A stretch of 64,000 nucleotides of DNA from the NCBI GenBank assembly GCA_003054665.1, contig QAYY01000011.1, forward strand, positions 470,654 to 534,653, written 5' to 3'. Numbering within the stretch: the first letter of the stretch is position 1; the number at the start of each line of letters is the position of its first letter. The notes under the pieces are model-generated. The model did no database searches and was not told where the DNA came from. It saw only the letters and a program-made list of their open reading frames with translations. Source of the stretch: Opitutaceae bacterium EW11. Lineage in GTDB: Bacteria; Verrucomicrobiota; Verrucomicrobiia; Opitutales; Opitutaceae. The translations under genes were made by a program, and so were the position numbers. Below are positions 18,905 through 26,372 of this stretch, piece by piece.

Positions 18905-21511
18905 CTACTTGTTTTTCGGCGGAGGATTGTTCTTCCAGAGCCGGTAGTTGATCGTCACCTGCACGTCGAAGCTCGGGACGTACGGAAGGTTGCCGCGGTA
19001 GTCGAAGGTCTTGGAGCCCTCCACGTAGTCCTGCTTCCCGTCGTTCGGCTCGATGATGGTGAAGCTCGAGGGCGAAATGTCGCCGAGCAGGCTCAGGTAT
19101 TCGGCGCCCGACTTGTTCGAGGAACGTTTCGCGTTCTGCTCGGAACGAGAGACCAGGCACTCTGCGCCGAAGAACGGCTCGAGATCGAGGGTCATGAAGC
19201 CGCCGTTGAACATGAGCGACGCGTTTCCGCTCGGCTCGGCGCGCGAGTAGCGCGCGAGCTGATTGTAGCCCGGCGGCTGAATCTGGAGCGGGCCCGAGGC
19301 GTCGTAGCGGTTGTTGCTGTTCTTGGTGCGGGCGCTGGAGGAGTCGTTGAGGCGGAAATACCGCGAGTCGCCGTCGACCTCGAGGCGATGACGACCGTCG
19401 TTCGCGTAGTCCTTCTGCTCCTCTTTTTCCTCGTCCCAATCGGGGGTGTGCAGGCGGCCTTCCATCTTGCGATCCATCTTCCAGGCATAATCGGCGTCAG
19501 GGCCGCCTTTTTCCCCTTTCTCGTGCTTCGAGCCGGAGGCTTTCACGACAATTTCGAATTCCCCCTCCCAAGCCGGCTCTTTCCAGTCGGTGACTTCGAA
19601 CACGCGGCCTTTCTGGAAGAAGAACGACGTCCGCATGATCATGTCGGCGATGAAGCCGAGCGTGCCGTTCACCGGCCCGCCCATCGCGGTGTTGATCGCG
19701 TCGTTCAGGTCCTGCGTGAGATTGCCGACCTTCATCGTGACCTCCACCGCGATGACGGCGCGGCGCGGATACGGGCGGACGGAGGCCGAGAGCTGTTTTC
19801 GCTGGGGAACGCCTTCAATCTGGATCGTGGCTTCGCCTGCGTCGTCGGTGCTCGAAACATAGCCCGCTCCCTGGGCGAACTGCACCACGGCGAGCTCGGG
19901 CTTGTATTCCCAACCGCCTTTCGAGGTCTGGTATTTCGTGTTGTAGCTGCCTTCCGGCAAACGCCAGACGACCTTCGCGCCGCTGACGGGACCGCCGTCC
20001 GGCATCTGGAGGTCGATGGTGGTGAGGTTGCCGGCGGCACGGATCGCCTTCAGGACATCGCTCTTCGGAAAGTCGATCGCGACCTTTGCGCGCGCCGTGC
20101 GCTGTTCGCCGGGCGAACGCGTTTTGGTTCGGACGAGCGGAGCGTTTTCCACCTCGACGGTGATGTTCTGCCGGGCGACCGACATGATCGTTTTGAACCA
20201 GGCGATGATCGTGTTCGCGATGCCCACGCCCTCGCTGAACTTGCTGTCCGGCAGGTGATGCTCGAGGAGCTTGCCGGTGTAGGCGCCCCAGCCGGTGGCC
20301 CAGATGTCGCCGGCGGCGCCGGAGAACTGGTCGGAAAACGACGACGGCGCCGGCCCGGAAATCTGGGCGAGGCCGATCACGGCGACGGGAAAGAAAGGAG
20401 AGGAATTCAGGCTGACCGGACGTCCCTTGGTCCGAAGTCCCTGCTGTGCGGCGAGGCGGATGTCGGCGGCGAATACGCGCGAAATCAGGGCGACCTGGAG
20501 CAGCGAGAGCGGCTGGTCGCGCCATTCCGCGGTGAAACGAGCGCCGTCGGCCTCGCCCGAGTCCTCCTCGTCCGAAGCGTCACCGTCCTGGGATTTCTGA
20601 TACCGCTGCATCGCGGCCGACATCTGTTGCATCTGCGCCGCTTGCAGGCGCTGGGAGAGGGCGGACATCTCGGCGGTGAGCTTCGCCATTTTGTCCTTCG
20701 CAGCCTGCAACCGGGCCTTGTCCTGGCTGCCGAGGTCGGCGCTGAGTTGTCCCATCTCCTGGGAAATCTCGCCGAGGCGCTTCTGGTCCCTCTCGAGCGT
20801 GCTTTCTCGGGTGTCGTTCTCGGAGCGCTTGGGTTTGGGCGAGGGTGCGAGGACCGGATCGTCTTTGGCCCAGACGGGCGTCGGCCTCATCGCCGCCATC
20901 AGGGCGAAGGGATTCTGCGCGGCTTGTTTCTCCAGTTGCTTCAGCCGGCTCTTGCTCGGCGGAATCGCCGACGGTGGTGCGGGCGAAAGGAGATCGTAGT
21001 TCGCCGGGGAAACGCGTCCGAGGGCGGCGACGAAGCGCGCCCAGAAACGCTGCTGGGGCTGGGAGCTTTCGGCGGATTTCCGAAGCGTTTCCACGAGATC
21101 CTGCGCGAGTTCCTCCGGGTCCGCGTCCTTGAAAGGCACCGCGAGCGCCTGCGCGTACGAGATGAACCGGATGGCAGGTTGTTCGCTCGGTTTCCAGAGG
21201 AGCTCCTCCAACTCGTAATCCCGCATGGCCAGACCCGTATCCGCTCCGGCCGGCGGAGCTTCGAGCACGGCTCCCTTTGCATCGCGGATACCCCAGCCCA
21301 TCCGGCGGAGCGCTTCGTGCAGCGCCTCTTTCGAGCCGTTTCCACCTTCCAGGTACCGGCGAGCCAATACCAGCGCCACGGAGTCGGAATCGTCGGGCAG
21401 CGAAGCGGCTGGAGCGGCGGGGGGCTCTTGCGCGAAGAGAGTCGCGGCGGCGAAAAACGCGGCGAAAAAACACCGGGAAACGGCGCGGAAACGGAGGGGC
21501 AGGCGAGACAT
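18905..21511 (-). CDS. Large exported protein with coiled coil and Ig-like segments, unknown function
   Basis: The 868-residue product has a signal peptide (MSRLPLRFR..., cleavage after LFAQ near residue 27). Residues about 220-320 form a predicted coiled coil (QKRLGEISQEMGQLSADLG, then LTAEMSALSQRLQAAQMQQM). About residues 430-640 include Ig-like strands (LQMPDGGPVSGAKVVWRLPEG, DDAGEATIQIEGVP). The C-terminal 150 residues contain Asn/Ser-rich stretches and a final strand series ending in YRLWKNNPPPKNK. No enzymatic motif is seen. Its stop is one base before PBP2, and the rhombosortase gene lies 107 bp upstream, so it may be a cell-envelope protein tied to wall growth. Confidence 0.7.
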   Translation of the reverse strand: MSRLPLRFRAVSRCFFAAFFAAATLFAQEPPAAPAASLPDDSDSVALVLARRYLEGGNGSKEALHEALRRMGWGIRDAKGAVLEAPPAGADTGLAMRDYELEELLWKPSEQPAIRFISYAQALAVPFKDADPEELAQDLVETLRKSAESSQPQQRFWARFVAALGRVSPANYDLLSPAPPSAIPPSKSRLKQLEKQAAQNPFALMAAMRPTPVWAKDDPVLAPSPKPKRSENDTRESTLERDQKRLGEISQEMGQLSADLGSQDKARLQAAKDKMAKLTAEMSALSQRLQAAQMQQMSAAMQRYQKSQDGDASDEEDSGEADGARFTAEWRDQPLSLLQVALISRVFAADIRLAAQQGLRTKGRPVSLNSSPFFPVAVIGLAQISGPAPSSFSDQFSGAAGDIWATGWGAYTGKLLEHHLPDSKFSEGVGIANTIIAWFKTIMSVARQNITVEVENAPLVRTKTRSPGEQRTARAKVAIDFPKSDVLKAIRAAGNLTTIDLQMPDGGPVSGAKVVWRLPEGSYNTKYQTSKGGWEYKPELAVVQFAQGAGYVSSTDDAGEATIQIEGVPQRKQLSASVRPYPRRAVIAVEVTMKVGNLTQDLNDAINTAMGGPVNGTLGFIADMIMRTSFFFQKGRVFEVTDWKEPAWEGEFEIVVKASGSKHEKGEKGGPDADYAWKMDRKMEGRLHTPDWDEEKEEQKDYANDGRHRLEVDGDSRYFRLNDSSSARTKNSNNRYDASGPLQIQPPGYNQLARYSRAEPSGNASLMFNGGFMTLDLEPFFGAECLVSRSEQNAKRSSNKSGAEYLSLLGDISPSSFTIIEPNDGKQDYVEGSKTFDYRGNLPYVPSFDVQVTINYRLWKNNPPPKNK

Positions 21512-21618
21512 CCGCAGACCATGATCGGCGATGTTCCGTCCGCAAGAGCAGGCGGGAGAAAAGCGGCGTCACGCCTGCGTTTACTTTGAACCGTGGAGCG
21601 ACGCGACGCGTGTGCGGT

Positions 21619-22275
21619 TCAGCTCGCGTTGCTCTCGCGTGCCGGGACATTGCGGGCCGCCCGCATGCGTGGCAGAGGTAAAGCGGCACCGGGGACGAGC
21701 ATCGCGACCAGACCCGTCACCGCGCCGAGAAGATGAGCCAGCGGAACAGGACGGAAGCCGGCGGCGCCGGAGTCGACGAATACGGTGGCGCCCGTGTGCA
21801 GTTCGAAACCGCATTTGGCGAGAAACCCGAGCAGCGCGGCGCTGGCCAGCAGACCAAGCTTCAGGTCGCCTCGCCGCCGGGACAGCGCGAGGAGGTGGGC
21901 GCAAACCATGGCGAAGAGTGTCGAGTCGAGGCCGGAGAGCCCGCGGTACGTCGCGAGATCCGGTTGAAACCAGATCACGCCGAGCGAAATGACCACGGCG
22001 CTCATCCCGAGCGAAACGAGATAGCGGGTTCGGCCCAGGCGCTCGACGAAAACGCCGAGCCCGACAAACGCGGCGAGATCCCAGACGAGGTGATTCCAGC
22101 CGAAATGGGTGAGATGACCCGTGGCGAGGCGCCAGGCCTCGCCGGTCGAGAACGCGTGTCGTTCCCACTCCAGGAGCGAATCGGCGCCCGGAACGACTGC
22201 GACAGCGAGCACGGCTGCGGCGATCAGAAACGTGGCCCAGGGCAGGGGGCGGTGTGGGATGGACGAGGCGGGCAT
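21619..22275 (-). CDS. rrtA: Rhombosortase-type rhomboid intramembrane serine protease
   Basis: The 218-residue polytopic protein has about six hydrophobic segments. It has the rhomboid layout: TGHLTHFGWNHLVWDL (His54, Asn61, His62), the nucleophile motif RGLSGLDS (Ser114) and a late catalytic His181 in PLAHLLGAVTG. The short length, GLSG in place of GASG, and lack of extra domains match the rhombosortase (RrtA) subfamily, which processes GlyGly-CTERM proteins. The neighbour transcribed just before it encodes a protein with just such a tail. I infer that it cleaves that protein; other rhomboid roles are possible. The start ATG has no clear Shine-Dalgarno site. Confidence 0.8.
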   Translation of the reverse strand: MPASSIPHRPLPWATFLIAAAVLAVAVVPGADSLLEWERHAFSTGEAWRLATGHLTHFGWNHLVWDLAAFVGLGVFVERLGRTRYLVSLGMSAVVISLGVIWFQPDLATYRGLSGLDSTLFAMVCAHLLALSRRRGDLKLGLLASAALLGFLAKCGFELHTGATVFVDSGAAGFRPVPLAHLLGAVTGLVAMLVPGAALPLPRMRAARNVPARESNAS

Positions 22276-22472
22276 GGGAGTCGGAGAAGTTCGAGTCGCG
22301 ACGGGAGCGACAGAGGGAGCGTTTCGTTCGGCCGAGGGTGGCTTTCGACTTGCGAGCGCCCTGGGAAATCGGAGCGGAGGAGACCTCGTGCAGAACTCCT
22401 CCCCGTGCGAGGGCTGGAATACCGGGACGCACGAGGAGGAGAGGTTGGGCGAGGCGAGGGCGTTGGCGATTG

Positions 22473-24500
22473 TCAGTTCTTGCCGTCGACCGTCGGTTTC
22501 GTCGCGGCGGCGCGGCTCAAGTACACGCCGAGGATGAGAAGGCCGAACAGCGCGAGGTTGATCGCATCGAGTTCAATCGCGCCGCCGCCGCCGCCGCTCG
22601 AGTGGCTGACATGCGGCGCCGGAGCCGAGTAGGTCGGCTGGGCGGTATCGACGCGGTAGTTCTTCACCGGTTGGGCGGCGCGGACGGCCTGAGCCTGGTG
22701 TTCCGCGGCGACGCGCTTCTGGTTCTCGCGGGCGATGCCGCGGCGGGCGAACGAGGCGTCGTCGAGCATGATCATCGAGGTGTGATCGGTCACCAGTTGG
22801 TATTTCACGCCGAGGTCCTGGATCGCGTCCTTCGTTTCGCTCGGAGGCATTTGTCCGATGCTTTCAAGGAGTTCGATCCGCTCGATGCGGGCGAGGGCCC
22901 AGAGGCGTTCGATCTCGGGATTGTCGGTATCGGTCTCCGGGAACTCGAAGTTCGTCGTGTAGGTTTTGTCCTCGCCGGTGAGCTTGGCGTTGAGCGTCAC
23001 CGTGGCTTTGCCGGCGCCTTCGTAGCGGCCGAAGACCACGAGCTGCTGACCGCGGTAGATCTTGTTCGGCACGTCGCCGGTGGTGTCGAAAACGCGGGCG
23101 CCGGTGAACTTGAACGAGGCGTCGTGCAGCGATTCGTAGGCGATCTTGGATTTCGCGAGCAGGATCTGGCCGATGATGTCGTCGTCGTTCGAGACGCCCG
23201 CGTAGAAACCGCCGGACGCGTCGGCCATCGTGCGCATCAGCGGCCAATTGGCGTTGTTGCCCATGAGGAAGCCGAAGACGCGAACGTCGGCGGTCTTGAG
23301 CAGCTTGTGGAAAGCGACGGGGTCAACGACGCCCTGGTTGGCGACGCCGTCGGTGACGAGCACGACGCTCGTGGCGCGGTCGGCGTCGACGCTCTGGAGC
23401 GCGAGTTGGAGACCGGCGAAGAGATTGGTGCTGCCGCTGGAGGCGAGACCCTTCACGAGTCCGATGGCGTTCTGGACGTTTTCCGGGGTGGCCGGAGTCC
23501 AGCCGACGACCTGGCGGGCGTTGTCGTTGAAGCAGACGATGCGGAAGCGATCTTCGGGCCGCATCGTGCCGAGCGCCTTCTCGACGCCCGAGGCGAGCGT
23601 CTGGATCTTGCCCTGCATCGAGCCGGAGACGTCGAGCACGTAGACGTAGTCCGCACCGTGCGTGATCGGCTTCAGGTCGAGGCCCGGCGTTACGACCATC
23701 ATGAAGGTGCCGGGTTTGTCCTTGGATTCACGATACGGAACGACTTCGACGCGGCCCGGGAGATTCTCGGCGAGCCGGTAATAAAACACGAAGTCGCGAT
23801 CCAGCTTGGCGCCCTGACGGTCGAGGGTGACGAGGTAGTCGCCTTCGCCGTTCTTCTTCACGACGGCGGACGACTCGAAGCTCGGGACGCGCACGTCGTT
23901 CACCGGCCAGACCGACTTCAGGTGAACGTTGATCGAAAACGTGCCCTCGACGGTGTTGTTGGCCGTCCAGAAGCTCTTCGCGACCTCGTCGGTGCCGCCG
24001 TCCTCGAGCGGATACAGATAGCGGCCGACGCCGGTGTCGATTTCCAGCGGTTGGAAATAAACGAAACGCAGCTTTACCTCCGAATTCGCCCGGACGGGCG
24101 CGACGCGAAACTCGTAGGTCTGGTAGCCGTTTTTCGTCGCGAGGCCGGTGTCGTTGCCCGCGGCTTTCTCCTCGGCGTACACGGTCTCGGCGTCCTTCTT
24201 CGGCAGAACCTCGCCGTTGAGCGTCTTCTCGCCCGTCACGATCGTGACCTCGGACAAGCTCGCGCTCTTCGGCACAGGAAACGCATAGACCGCTTCCAGG
24301 TCGGTGCCGTTGGGATTGAAGAACGTCTGCAGGACCTCGGTTTGCGCGAAGCCGTTGTTGATCGTGACGTTCACCTGATGATCGCGGATTTGAATCGCGG
24401 CGTGCGGCGAGCCCGTCGGAGTCAGCGTGCCACCCGCCCAACTGAGCGTGGCGGCGGCGACGAAGGCGACCGCGGAAAGGAAGAGCGTTCGGAGTTTCAT
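22473..24500 (-). CDS. VIT and VWA domain protein with GlyGly-CTERM-like tail
   Basis: The 675-residue product starts at the ATG of a good signal peptide (MKLRTLFLSAVAF..., cleavage after SWA). A VIT domain (about 25-150) is followed by a VWA domain (about 283-460) with an intact MIDAS motif, Asp290-x-Ser-x-Ser. Later residues form a mixed domain with helices. The tail has five Gly (636-640), AIELDAINLA, a hydrophobic stretch and a weakly basic end (SRAAATKP), which is the GlyGly-CTERM layout. This family of VIT/VWA proteins is often a target of sorting enzymes. It is probably cut by the adjacent rhombosortase and released or anchored at the surface. The gene has no strong Shine-Dalgarno site. 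Confidence 0.88.
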   Translation of the reverse strand: MKLRTLFLSAVAFVAAATLSWAGGTLTPTGSPHAAIQIRDHQVNVTINNGFAQTEVLQTFFNPNGTDLEAVYAFPVPKSASLSEVTIVTGEKTLNGEVLPKKDAETVYAEEKAAGNDTGLATKNGYQTYEFRVAPVRANSEVKLRFVYFQPLEIDTGVGRYLYPLEDGGTDEVAKSFWTANNTVEGTFSINVHLKSVWPVNDVRVPSFESSAVVKKNGEGDYLVTLDRQGAKLDRDFVFYYRLAENLPGRVEVVPYRESKDKPGTFMMVVTPGLDLKPITHGADYVYVLDVSGSMQGKIQTLASGVEKALGTMRPEDRFRIVCFNDNARQVVGWTPATPENVQNAIGLVKGLASSGSTNLFAGLQLALQSVDADRATSVVLVTDGVANQGVVDPVAFHKLLKTADVRVFGFLMGNNANWPLMRTMADASGGFYAGVSNDDDIIGQILLAKSKIAYESLHDASFKFTGARVFDTTGDVPNKIYRGQQLVVFGRYEGAGKATVTLNAKLTGEDKTYTTNFEFPETDTDNPEIERLWALARIERIELLESIGQMPPSETKDAIQDLGVKYQLVTDHTSMIMLDDASFARRGIARENQKRVAAEHQAQAVRAAQPVKNYRVDTAQPTYSAPAPHVSHSSGGGGGAIELDAINLALFGLLILGVYLSRAAATKPTVDGKN

Positions 24501-24530
24501 AGGAGTGATCGTTGGGATCGCCTCCTCCTT

Positions 24531-24546
24531 TGCTGGACCGATGCCA
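24531..24546 (-). promoter_or_regulatory. Candidate sigma-54 (-24/-12) promoter of the VIT/VWA gene
   Basis: On the minus strand the sequence TGGCATCGGTCCAGCA has the invariant GG and GC doublets 11 bases apart, as in TGGCAC-N5-TTGC. The -24 half matches TGGCA; the -12 half keeps only the GC (AGCA instead of TTGC). Transcription would begin near 24520, leaving a 20-base leader before the ATG at 24500. The adjacent divergent gene encodes a sigma-54 activator, which supports this assignment. Confidence 0.4.
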
Positions 24547-24624
24547 GCCAGGTTCATTGTTTCATAAGCAAAAGGGGGACAACGAAAAAGGGATGTCCGT
24601 CTGTTTTGATCCGTGACAAGGCAA

Positions 24625-24639
24625 GTACATCCGATGTAC
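24625..24639. promoter_or_regulatory. Perfect palindrome, candidate enhancer (UAS) of the sigma-54 activator
   Basis: GTACATC-C-GATGTAC is a perfect 7-bp inverted repeat with a one-base centre, flanked by direct repeats GTGACA (24613-24618 and 24641-24646). Its centre lies about 110 bp upstream of the predicted start site of the VIT/VWA gene, within the usual range for enhancer-binding sites. It also lies just upstream of the activator's own start, so it may serve for autoregulation. Confidence 0.5.
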
Positions 24640-24654
24640 GGTGACATACATTCA

Positions 24655-26205
24655 ATGGCTATCACTGCTCCTCTGCTGCAGCCGGACGATCGCGCGTTCG
24701 CGGAGGCGATTCTCCGAGTAAACGCCTCAAATCCCTTTCTGCCGGAGCGGATCGAGGCGGAGCGGGAGGCACTGGGTTCCGCGTTTGAGACCCAGGAGGC
24801 AGACTGGAACGCGCGGCCGCCGCTTCCGGAATCGCCGCCGAACGTGAGCAAAATCACGGAGCGGTGCCGTGCGTTGATCGAAGGAGCGCGGACCCGCTGG
24901 CCTCGCGACGGCAAGGTGTCGCGCCGGGATGCCGAGCTCTACGAGGAAGTGGTCGGGTACTGGTTGTACCAGACCTACTCGGCCGGCTTTGACCGCATCA
25001 TCCTCGCCTCGCTGGAAGGACGGGGCGACGGCGGGCGGGTGGACTTGTTTCCCACGTTCCGGGCGGAGGTGGAGCGGTACTACGGCCTGCCGGGACTGCA
25101 GACGCTGAAAGCCGAGCCCGCGGCGCATCTGTTCGCCTGCGCGTTTCAGATCCGGCGCGCGTTTCACAACATCTTCCGCTTCCTGATCGGCGGATCGGCA
25201 CCGATGGCGAGGCTTCGCGCGGCGATCTGGGAATCGATCTTCACCCACGACCTGAGGCGGTATCGGAGAAGTTTATACGCACGGATGGGCGACTTTTCGA
25301 CCCTCATCACCGGTCCGTCCGGCACCGGCAAGGAGTTGGTTGCCCGCGCGGTGGCGTTTTCCCGCTACATCGCGTACCAGCCGAAGCAGGCCGGCTTCGC
25401 GCAGGATTTCTCGAAAGGTTTTTTCCCTCTCAACCTCGCCGCGCTTTCGCCGACGCTGATCGAGTCGGAACTCTTCGGACACCGACGCGGCGCCTTCACC
25501 GGAGCCTTGGTCGACCGTCCCGGCTGGATGGAAATCTGCCCTCCGACTGGGGCGGTGTTTCTGGACGAGATCGGCGAAGTGGAACCGTCGATCCAGGTGA
25601 AATTGTTGCGCGTGCTGCAGTCCCGGACTTTTCAGCCGCTCGGGAGCACGGAGTACCGGCGGTTCGAGGGGAAAATCATCGCGGCGACGAATCGGGACCT
25701 TCCAAAGCAAATTCGCGCCGGACTTTTCCGGGAGGATTTCTACTACCGGCTTTGCTCCGATCAGATCGCGACGCCGTCGCTGCGAGAGCAACTGGACGAC
25801 GCGCCCGGCGATCTCGCGATGCTCGTGCTTCACGTTGCGACGCCGCTCATCGGCGCTGACTCGGCGGGCGGTTTCACGGACGAGGCTGTCGCCTGGATCG
25901 GAAAACACCTGGGACAGGCCTACGCTTGGCCGGGGAATTTCCGCGAATTGGAGCAGTGCGTGCGCAGCCTTCTGCTCCGGCGCGAGTACCGGCCTCCGAG
26001 CTCGTTGGCGGCGGCCGACGAAAGCGACTGGAATCGCCTGATCGAACGCGGCGAACTGACCGCGGACGAACTCGTCACGCGCTACGCCAAGGCGGTGTAC
26101 GGGCGGACGCACACCTACGAAGAGACCGCGCGTCGTCTCGGCCTCGATCGGCGCACGGTGAAGTCGCGCGTATCCAAGTCGACGGATACACCCGATCGGG
26201 CCTAG
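24655..26205 (+). CDS. Sigma-54-dependent enhancer-binding protein (transcription activator)
   Basis: The 516-residue protein has an N-terminal region (1-205) of unknown fold, rich in helices, that matches no receiver, GAF or PAS pattern. The AAA+ domain has a Walker A GPSGTGKE (220-227), the sigma-54 contact loop GAFTGA (279-284), a Walker B VFLDEIGE and an arginine finger in FREDFYYRL. The C-terminus has a helix-turn-helix (TYEETARRLGLDRRTVKSRV), which should bind the palindrome upstream. The ATG at 24655 was preferred over the GTG at 24613 because the latter would place the palindrome inside the gene. It is divergent from the VIT/VWA gene, which is its likely target. The signal sensed by the N-terminal domain is unknown. 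Confidence 0.9.
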   Translation: MAITAPLLQPDDRAFAEAILRVNASNPFLPERIEAEREALGSAFETQEADWNARPPLPESPPNVSKITERCRALIEGARTRWPRDGKVSRRDAELYEEVVGYWLYQTYSAGFDRIILASLEGRGDGGRVDLFPTFRAEVERYYGLPGLQTLKAEPAAHLFACAFQIRRAFHNIFRFLIGGSAPMARLRAAIWESIFTHDLRRYRRSLYARMGDFSTLITGPSGTGKELVARAVAFSRYIAYQPKQAGFAQDFSKGFFPLNLAALSPTLIESELFGHRRGAFTGALVDRPGWMEICPPTGAVFLDEIGEVEPSIQVKLLRVLQSRTFQPLGSTEYRRFEGKIIAATNRDLPKQIRAGLFREDFYYRLCSDQIATPSLREQLDDAPGDLAMLVLHVATPLIGADSAGGFTDEAVAWIGKHLGQAYAWPGNFRELEQCVRSLLLRREYRPPSSLAAADESDWNRLIERGELTADELVTRYAKAVYGRTHTYEETARRLGLDRRTVKSRVSKSTDTPDRA

Positions 26206-26372
26206 CGCGTCTAGGTCCGATCAGCTTGCTATAAAAAGACTTGGGCGTGTCCTTTGTCCTAAGTCAGCGAGGGGCTGTTTCTTGCGGGACGCCGCCGCGG
26301 CCGGGGCTCACATAAGTGTAAAGCCGAGCTTGTTGCGACCGATTTGAGCGAAAGGAAATCCAGTCCTCCGCA

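Noticed and set aside
18779-21589. A 936-residue open frame antisense to the 868-residue exported protein
   Set aside because: It is rich in Arg, Val and Asp with no recognisable family, while the minus strand has a signal peptide, coiled coil and coupling to PBP2.
22254-24644. A 796-residue open frame antisense to the VIT/VWA gene
   Set aside because: The minus strand has an intact VIT and VWA domain; the plus frame is a codon-bias shadow.
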